DNA of 6,721 bases from Candidatus Atribacteria bacterium (GTDB lineage: Bacteria > Atribacterota > Atribacteria > Atribacterales > Caldatribacteriaceae): contig JARRCQ010000090.1 of assembly GCA_029982105.1 (NCBI GenBank), positions 1-6,721 on the forward strand, given 5' to 3'. Under the pieces are notes generated by a model. The model saw only the letters and a list, made by a program, of their open reading frames with translations. It ran no database searches and had not been told where the DNA came from. The position numbers and the translations under genes are program-made. The stretch's first letter is position 1. Every line of letters starts with the position of its first letter. Positions 1 through 5,017 of the stretch are shown piece after piece.

Positions 1-2892
1 GTTTTCTACCAGAAATTAACTCCCGAAGATGCGGAAGAGATCGTTGAGGAACACCTTCTTAAAGGGAGAATAGTAGAAAGGTTGTTGTATCAGCCGCCTC
101 AGGAAGAAAGAAAGACATTCTTGCAGGAAATTGATTTCTTCGATAAGCAAATTAAAATCGCCTTGCGCAATTGCGGGTTTATTAACCCTCTGAGTATTGA
201 AGAATATGTTGCCCGAGATGGCTATTTAGCTCTTTCCCGGGTGATAAGCGAAATGACTCCCGATGAAGTAATAGCAGAGATAAAAAAATCAGGACTTCGA
301 GGTCGAGGGGGAGCAGGTTTTCCCACTGGTTTAAAGTGGGAGTTCACTAGAAAGGCAACTGGCTATCCTAAGTTTATCATCTGTAATGCTGATGAGGGAG
401 ATCCGGGAGCTTTTATGGATAGAAGTATTTTAGAAGGTGACCCTCACTCGATAATTGAAGCTATGACTATTGCTGGTTATGCAGTAGGAGCACAAAAAGG
501 ATATGTTTATGTCCGAGCAGAATATCCTTTGGCAGTGGAGCGACTGGAATATGCTATAAATCAGGCCCGAGAATACGGCCTTTTGGGAGAAAATATTTTA
601 AATAGTGATTTTAGCTTTGATATCGAAATTCGTATTGGAGCAGGAGCTTTTGTTTGTGGAGAAGAAACAGCCTTAATCGCCTCGGTAGAAGGTAAAAGAG
701 GGATACCTCGTCCCAAACCCCCTTTCCCTGCTCAGGAAGGATTATGGGCAAAGCCCACGGTTATTAACAATGTGGAAACTTACGCTAATATTTCTCCTAT
801 AATACTGCGAGGAGCAGATTGGTTCCGTTCTATTGGAACGGAAAATAGTAAGGGGACTAAAGTTTTTGCTCTGGCCGGAGATGTGAATAACACTGGTCTA
901 GTCGAAGTGCCTATGGGTATTAGTTTGGGAGAAGTTATTTATGATTTAGGGGGAGGAATTCGAGGAGGCAAAAAACTAAAAGCAGTACAAATGGGAGGAC
1001 CCTCGGGTGGATGTATCCCGGTTGAACACCTCAATGTTAAAATTGATTATGATTCTCTGAAAGAGCTGGGAGCCATAATGGGTTCAGGTGGTCTCATAGT
1101 TATGGATGAAGATACCTGCATGGTGGATTTGGCTCGCTTTTTCTTAGAATTTGTTCAGGATGAATCTTGTGGGAAATGCACTCCTTGCCGAATAGGAACT
1201 AAAAGAATGTTAGAAATTTTACAGAGAATTACTCAAGGAGAAGGAAAAGAAGGAGATATAGAGCGATTAGAAGCTCTGGCTAACCAGATTAAGACTACTG
1301 CTTTATGTGGTCTAGGACAAACTGCTCCCAATCCAGTTTTGAGTACTATTCGTTATTTTAGGGATGAATATGAAGCTCATATTCGGGAGAAAAAATGTCC
1401 GGCAGTAGTATGCCGGCCACTGTTTATAGCTCCTTGCCAGCATGCCTGTCCTCTGGGGATAAATATTCCCGGCTATGTCACCTGTGTTAAAGAAGGCGAC
1501 TATTTAACTGCCCTCCAAATTATTAGAGAAGACAACCCTCTCCCTTCAGTTTGTGGTCGGGTTTGCCATCGACCTTGTGAGAGCAAATGCCGGCGAGGAG
1601 ACATGGATGAGCCGGTAGCTATTGATGCTTTAAAGCGTTTTGTGGCTGATTATGCCCGGCAAAATAAAATAGCTTTACCGGTAGTTATGGACCGAAAACG
1701 AGATGAATCGGTGGCAGTGGTAGGTTCTGGTCCTGCAGGACTAGCTTGTGCCTATTATTTAGCTCGGTTGGGTTACTCGGTGACCATTTTTGAAGCTCTT
1801 CCTGTGGCAGGAGGGATGTTGGCAGCTGGTATCCCTCCTTATCGTCTGCCTCGAGAAGCTTTAGAATATGATATCAATCAAATTAAGGCTATGGGAGTAA
1901 AAATTGAGCTTAATAAGGCCGTGGGAAAAGAGGTAAGTTGGGAGGAACTTCGAGAGAAGTTTGATGCTATTTTCCTGGGTATAGGAGCCTGGAGGAGTGC
2001 TCCTTTGGGTGTTCCTGGTGAAAATCTTTCAGGGGTGGTTGGTGCTCTGGACTTTTTGCGTGATTTTAATTTGGGAGGCCACGTTGAAGTTCCCCGTAAA
2101 GTAGTAGTAGTAGGAGGGGGAAATGCAGCTATGGATGCTGCTCGTACTCTCCTTCGCTTGGGAGCGGAAGAAGTCAATGTGGTTTATCGACGCACCAGAA
2201 GCGAAATGCCTGCTATACCTGAAGAAATCGAAGACGCAGAAAAAGAGGGGGTTACTTTCCACTTTTTGATGGCTCCTCTTGAAGTAATAGGAGAGAATGG
2301 TAAAGTCAAAGGAATCAGATTACAAAGGATGAGATTAGGAGAATTCGATCGCAGTGGAAGAAGAAGACCTGTTCCTATAGAGGGAGCAGAAGCTTTATGG
2401 GAATGCGACCTCGTGGTTTCCGCGGTAGGCCAAGTGCCAGAAGTGGAAAACTTAGGGAAGATGTTGTCTGTGGACCATCGAGGTAATATTCTGGTAGATC
2501 CTTATTCTCTTTCTACCTCTATTCCCGGGGTTTTTGCTGGAGGAGATGCCATAGGTAAAGAAGCTACAGTGGTCAATGCTATGGCTTTGGGTAAGAGAGC
2601 GGCTTTTAACATTCACCAGTATCTACGGGATTTGAGCCCTGAGGAAGAAGAGACTATAATTCAGCCAGAGAAGCCTAAAGTTTTAGAAGAGCCACCAGTT
2701 TTACAAGAAATTCCTCGAGTGAAAATACCTGAGTTACCAACGAGGGAGCGAGTGTGTTCTTTCTCAGAAGTAAAGCTTTGTTTGGAAGAGGAAGATGCCC
2801 GTCAAGAAGCAGGACGATGTTTGCGTTGCGATTTAGAGAAAATATTAAAAAAATACCAGGAAATAGTTATGGCTGAGGAGGAGGTTCAATGA
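1..2892 (+). CDS. NuoF/HydB-like NADH:FMN module fused to a GltD/NfnB-like FAD-NAD(P) oxidoreductase (5' partial)
   Basis: The frame is open from base 1, and the first codons already read as the end of a NuoF/HydB N-terminal thioredoxin-like domain ([19 protein letters not shown]). The real start is therefore upstream, and a TTG start at 82 is not credible. Counting from base 1, 963 residues are visible. NuoF part: FMN loop [13 protein letters not shown] at 101-113, NADEGDPG from 129, nucleotide-site CGEE at 219-222, and the [4Fe-4S] motif SCGKCTPC with C390, C393, C396 and C436. Linker cysteines are C466 and C471. GltD/NfnB part: C479, C483, C518, C522, C526, C530; FAD motif GSGPAG 575-580; second dinucleotide site GGGNAA 705-710 followed by YRRTR 729-733, an arginine-rich stretch typical of NADP(H) sites; terminal flavin motif AGGDA near 847. 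A C-terminal RCLRCD (C940, C943) ends the chain. Expected role: a soluble enzyme exchanging electrons between NADH at FMN and NADP(H) or ferredoxin at FAD, resembling a fused Nfn/Stn-type transhydrogenase. The substrates are inferred from the family. Confidence 0.93.
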   Translation, partial: VFYQKLTPEDAEEIVEEHLLKGRIVERLLYQPPQEERKTFLQEIDFFDKQIKIALRNCGFINPLSIEEYVARDGYLALSRVISEMTPDEVIAEIKKSGLRGRGGAGFPTGLKWEFTRKATGYPKFIICNADEGDPGAFMDRSILEGDPHSIIEAMTIAGYAVGAQKGYVYVRAEYPLAVERLEYAINQAREYGLLGENILNSDFSFDIEIRIGAGAFVCGEETALIASVEGKRGIPRPKPPFPAQEGLWAKPTVINNVETYANISPIILRGADWFRSIGTENSKGTKVFALAGDVNNTGLVEVPMGISLGEVIYDLGGGIRGGKKLKAVQMGGPSGGCIPVEHLNVKIDYDSLKELGAIMGSGGLIVMDEDTCMVDLARFFLEFVQDESCGKCTPCRIGTKRMLEILQRITQGEGKEGDIERLEALANQIKTTALCGLGQTAPNPVLSTIRYFRDEYEAHIREKKCPAVVCRPLFIAPCQHACPLGINIPGYVTCVKEGDYLTALQIIREDNPLPSVCGRVCHRPCESKCRRGDMDEPVAIDALKRFVADYARQNKIALPVVMDRKRDESVAVVGSGPAGLACAYYLARLGYSVTIFEALPVAGGMLAAGIPPYRLPREALEYDINQIKAMGVKIELNKAVGKEVSWEELREKFDAIFLGIGAWRSAPLGVPGENLSGVVGALDFLRDFNLGGHVEVPRKVVVVGGGNAAMDAARTLLRLGAEEVNVVYRRTRSEMPAIPEEIEDAEKEGVTFHFLMAPLEVIGENGKVKGIRLQRMRLGEFDRSGRRRPVPIEGAEALWECDLVVSAVGQVPEVENLGKMLSVDHRGNILVDPYSLSTSIPGVFAGGDAIGKEATVVNAMALGKRAAFNIHQYLRDLSPEEEETIIQPEKPKVLEEPPVLQEIPRVKIPELPTRERVCSFSEVKLCLEEEDARQEAGRCLRCDLEKILKKYQEIVMAEEEVQ
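223..348 (+). repeat. Near-identical paralogous DNA tract, copy 1 (matches 3775-3900)
   Basis: This tract of the fusion gene aligns without gaps to hydB at a constant offset of 3552. I count 7 differences in 126 bases, including 26-base exact runs at each end. It encodes the FMN-binding region ([16 protein letters not shown] through the FMN loop). Identity here also covers most silent positions, unlike the flanking regions. Confidence 0.8.
430..495 (+). repeat. Near-identical paralogous DNA tract, copy 1 (matches 3982-4047)
   Basis: I count 2 differences in 66 bases against hydB at the same 3552 offset, ending in a 27-base exact run. It encodes LEGDPHS...IAGYAVGAQ. The stretch between this tract and the previous one (349-429) is clearly more diverged. 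Confidence 0.8.
2875..2884 (+). promoter_or_regulatory. Strong ribosome binding site for hydC, inside the end of the upstream gene
   Basis: The purine run GAGGAGGAGG lies just before the ATG at 2889 and contains a full AGGAGG core at 2876-2881, seven bases from the start. It codes for the last glutamates of the upstream fusion protein. Together with the ATGA overlap it suggests coupled translation of the two subunits. Confidence 0.8.
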
Positions 2893-3353
2893 TTGAGTTA
2901 GCAGTGTATAAGGAGATAGATGAGGTTATGGAGAAATATCGAGAAGAGAAAACACCTCTTCTCTCTATTCTCCAGGAAATCCAAAAAAAGTGGCGATATT
3001 TGCCTGGTGATGTCTTGGAATATGTATCTCAGAAATTGGACATTCCATCGAGTACAGTATGGGGAGTAGCTACTTTTTATTCTTTTTTGGAGACAAAGCC
3101 AGTGGGTGAATATGTGGTTAGAGTTTGTCGCAGCGCTCCTTGCCATGTTAATGGTTCATTAGATGTTTTGAAAACTCTACAAAAAGAATTAGGTGTCAAA
3201 GAAGGAGAAACATCTCGAGATGGTAAATTTACTTTGGAAACCACCAGTTGTTTAGGGGTTTGTGGCGTTGCTCCGGCTATGATGGTTAATGATGTGACTT
3301 ATGGTAATCTCTCAGAAGATAGAATCCGAGAGATTTTAGCCCTTTACCGGTAG
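2889..3353 (+). CDS. hydC: NuoE/HydC-like [2Fe-2S] subunit of NAD(P)H-linked hydrogenase or transhydrogenase
   Basis: This 154-residue protein has the full length and architecture of the NuoE/HydC/HndA family: an N-terminal helical bundle (about 1-70, with the family-typical WGVATFYSF at 58-66) and a thioredoxin-like [2Fe-2S] domain. The cluster ligands are C80, C85, C121 and C125 in the spacing C-x4-C-x35-C-x3-C, followed by [10 protein letters not shown] as expected. The subunit normally docks on the NuoF-like FMN subunit and carries a cluster beside the flavin. Its ATG overlaps the stop of the upstream fusion gene (ATGA, 2889-2892), and hydB starts 10 bases after its stop, so it could serve either NuoF-like partner or both. 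It is the only NuoE-like gene in the window. The family assignment is secure; the partner choice is not. Confidence 0.95.
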   Translation: MIELAVYKEIDEVMEKYREEKTPLLSILQEIQKKWRYLPGDVLEYVSQKLDIPSSTVWGVATFYSFLETKPVGEYVVRVCRSAPCHVNGSLDVLKTLQKELGVKEGETSRDGKFTLETTSCLGVCGVAPAMMVNDVTYGNLSEDRIREILALYR

Positions 3354-3357
3354 GAGG
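3352..3357 (+). promoter_or_regulatory. Ribosome binding site that decides the hydB start
   Basis: A perfect AGGAGG overlaps the hydC stop codon (TAG 3351-3353). It directly abuts the ATG at 3358, leaving no spacer, but lies six bases before the ATG at 3364. The second ATG is therefore the likely start. Confidence 0.75.
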
Positions 3358-3363
3358 ATGCGT

Positions 3364-4998
3364 ATGTTTTATCGCAGTCATGTTTTAATAGAGATGACCA
3401 CTAATTCTCTGGTTCGGGGAGCAGCCCAAATTAAGGAGAGATTGGAAAGAGAAATTGAAAGGCTGGGCTTAGATAAAGAAATTAAAGTTTTGGAAACTGG
3501 TAGTTTTGGAGCGGCCCTTCCCTCTCCTTTTGTGGTGGTTTACCCGGATAATATTATTTATGCTCCGATTACAGTGAGCGATGTAAAAAGGATTGTGGAA
3601 GAACATTTCTGGAAAGGAAGGCCAGTAAAAGATTTGATTTTTTCTCCTTCTGGCAGAGGAGAAATGGGCGCTTTTTTGCCTTATTTTCCTTTATCTAAGG
3701 AAAAAAGGGTAGTGTTACGTAACAGTGGTCAAATTGACCCTCTAAATATTGAAGAATACATTGCTCGGGATGGATATTTAGCTCTTTCCCGGGTGATAAG
3801 TGAAATGACTCCCGATGAAGTAATAGTAGAGGTAAAAAAGTCAGGACTTTTAGGTCGAGGGGGAGCAGGTTTTCCTACTGGTTTAAAGTGGGAGTTCACT
3901 AGGAAATCTGAGGGGGAAGAAAAATATATAGTATGTAATGCTGACGAAGGAGAGCCAGGAACTTTTAAAGACCGACTTATTTTAGAAGGTGACCCTCACT
4001 CGGTAATTGAAGCTATGGCTATTGCTGGTTATGCAGTAGGAGCACAAGAAGGCTACATTTATATTCGAGGAGAATACCCCCAAAGTATTAATAATTTGAA
4101 GGTAGCTATTGACCAGGCTCGGGAGTATGGTTTGTTAGGGAAAAATATATTAGGTTCTTCCTTTAGCTTTGAAGTGAAAATTCGAGAAGGAGCAGGAGCT
4201 TACATCTGTGGAGAGGAAACTGCTCTTTTAGAATCTATTGAAGGAAAAAGAGGAATACCTCGAAATAAACCTCCTTATCCCACCCAGGAAGGATTATGGG
4301 GAAAGCCTACAGTGATTAACAATGTAGAAACCTTAGCTAATATTCCTCCTATAATATTAAAAGGAGCAGATTGGTTTCGCTCTATTGGAATTCCTACTTG
4401 TCCTGGTACTAAGGTTTTTACCTTGACTGGAAATGTAAATAACTGGGGTTTGATTGAAGTTCCGATGGGCATCACTTTAAGAGAGCTGGTTTTTGAAGTG
4501 GGAGGGGGAATTAGAGGAGGCCATAATCTAAAATTAGTCCAGACCGGTGGCCCTTCAGGAGGTACTATGACGCCTGACCTTCTGGATGTTCCGATGGCTT
4601 TTGATACTCTCTCTCGCTATAACTCGGCTTTAGGGTCAGGAGCGCTTACAGTTATAGATGATACTCATTGTATTGTGGATGTGGTTAGAAACTTTATGGA
4701 ATTCTTTCTCCACGAATCGTGTGGGAAATGCACTCCTTGTCGTATAGGCACTAAAAGGATATTAGAAACTTTAGATAGAATGAGTGAAGGCCGGGGAAAG
4801 TCTTCGGACCTTGAATATCTACGGTATATGGGAGAACATATAAAAAATACCTCTTTTTGTGGTTTAGGGCAAGCTGCTCCTAATCCTCTTTTGCGTTGTT
4901 TAGATTTTTTTGAAGAGGAGTTTCGGGCTCACCTGGAAGAAGGAAAGTGTTTCGCAAATACTTGTTCTATGAAAGCTAAAACTAAAATTTTGATTTGA
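3364..4998 (+). CDS. hydB: HydB/NuoF-like NADH:FMN subunit lacking N-terminal and C-terminal accessory Fe-S sites
   Basis: This 544-residue protein is counted from the ATG at 3364. The in-frame ATG at 3358 touches the AGGAGG and is disfavoured. The core is an intact NuoF: FMN loop [13 protein letters not shown] 164-176, NADEGEPGTF from 192, nucleotide-site YICGEE 280-285, and [4Fe-4S] ligands C453, C456, C459 and C499. Role: oxidises or reduces NAD(P)H at FMN and passes electrons to the hydrogenase. Residues 1-93 keep the thioredoxin-like fold signature of HydB (VVVYPDNIIY, IVEEHFWKGRPV), but its four usual cysteines read E10, S15, S47 and A51, so no [2Fe-2S] cluster is expected there. The protein ends soon after GKCFANTC with a short basic tail. 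The C-terminal two-[4Fe-4S] ferredoxin domain of bifurcating HydB is absent, and only 19 bases separate the stop from hydA. It is a close paralogue of the first half of the fusion gene. Confidence 0.94.
   Translation: MFYRSHVLIEMTTNSLVRGAAQIKERLEREIERLGLDKEIKVLETGSFGAALPSPFVVVYPDNIIYAPITVSDVKRIVEEHFWKGRPVKDLIFSPSGRGEMGAFLPYFPLSKEKRVVLRNSGQIDPLNIEEYIARDGYLALSRVISEMTPDEVIVEVKKSGLLGRGGAGFPTGLKWEFTRKSEGEEKYIVCNADEGEPGTFKDRLILEGDPHSVIEAMAIAGYAVGAQEGYIYIRGEYPQSINNLKVAIDQAREYGLLGKNILGSSFSFEVKIREGAGAYICGEETALLESIEGKRGIPRNKPPYPTQEGLWGKPTVINNVETLANIPPIILKGADWFRSIGIPTCPGTKVFTLTGNVNNWGLIEVPMGITLRELVFEVGGGIRGGHNLKLVQTGGPSGGTMTPDLLDVPMAFDTLSRYNSALGSGALTVIDDTHCIVDVVRNFMEFFLHESCGKCTPCRIGTKRILETLDRMSEGRGKSSDLEYLRYMGEHIKNTSFCGLGQAAPNPLLRCLDFFEEEFRAHLEEGKCFANTCSMKAKTKILI
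3775..3900 (+). repeat. Near-identical paralogous DNA tract, copy 2 (matches 223-348)
   Basis: This is the hydB copy of the FMN-region tract, a direct-orientation partner of the copy in the upstream fusion gene. See the copy 1 entry for the difference count. Confidence 0.8.
3982..4047 (+). repeat. Near-identical paralogous DNA tract, copy 2 (matches 430-495)
   Basis: This is the hydB copy of the second tract, in direct orientation and the same register. The two differences are first-base changes that alter the residue (Ile/Val and Thr/Ala); no silent difference is seen in the 66 bases. Confidence 0.8.
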
Positions 4999-5000
4999 GT

Positions 5001-5006
5001 AAGGAG
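5001..5006 (+). promoter_or_regulatory. Likely ribosome binding site for hydA
   Basis: AAGGAG lies 11 bases before the ATG at 5018. A second purine run, GAGGGG at 5009-5014, sits only three bases from the start. Neither spacing is ideal, so initiation may be weaker than for hydC and hydB. An alternative in-frame ATG at 5051 is preceded by AAGGAAGG, and the conserved domain begins only around residue 16, so that later start cannot be excluded. Confidence 0.5.
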
Positions 5007-5017
5007 TTGAGGGGCTT

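Noticed and set aside
82..84. TTG at 82 as the start of the fusion gene.
   Set aside because: The frame is open and homologous to the family upstream to base 1, and no ribosome binding site precedes 82. The gene is truncated by the window edge.
1399..1416. Perfect inverted repeat CCGGCA-6-TGCCGG at the joint between the NuoF-like and GltD-like halves.
   Set aside because: A 6-base stem is expected several times by chance in a window this size. It lies inside codons for conserved-type residues (CPAVVCR) with no T-run, so it is not evidence of a terminator or recombination site.
2101..2112. (GTA)4 microsatellite in the fusion gene.
   Set aside because: It simply encodes the valine strand before the GGGNAA dinucleotide motif, and the frame is intact on both sides.
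1878..2262. Open frames on the minus strand inside the fusion gene.
   Set aside because: They are low-complexity antisense shadows of a well-supported conserved gene, with no recognisable motif and no independent ribosome site.
2941..2963. Inverted repeat GAGAAGAG-7-CTCTTCTC early in hydC.
   Set aside because: About one such 8-base stem is expected by chance in this length, the region is coding, and no poly-T tail or regulatory context supports a function.
4999..5017. Possible leftover ferredoxin domain or frameshift downstream of hydB.
   Set aside because: Only 19 bases separate hydB from hydA, and they hold ribosome-binding sequence with no cysteine motif, so a frameshifted ferredoxin remnant is not present.
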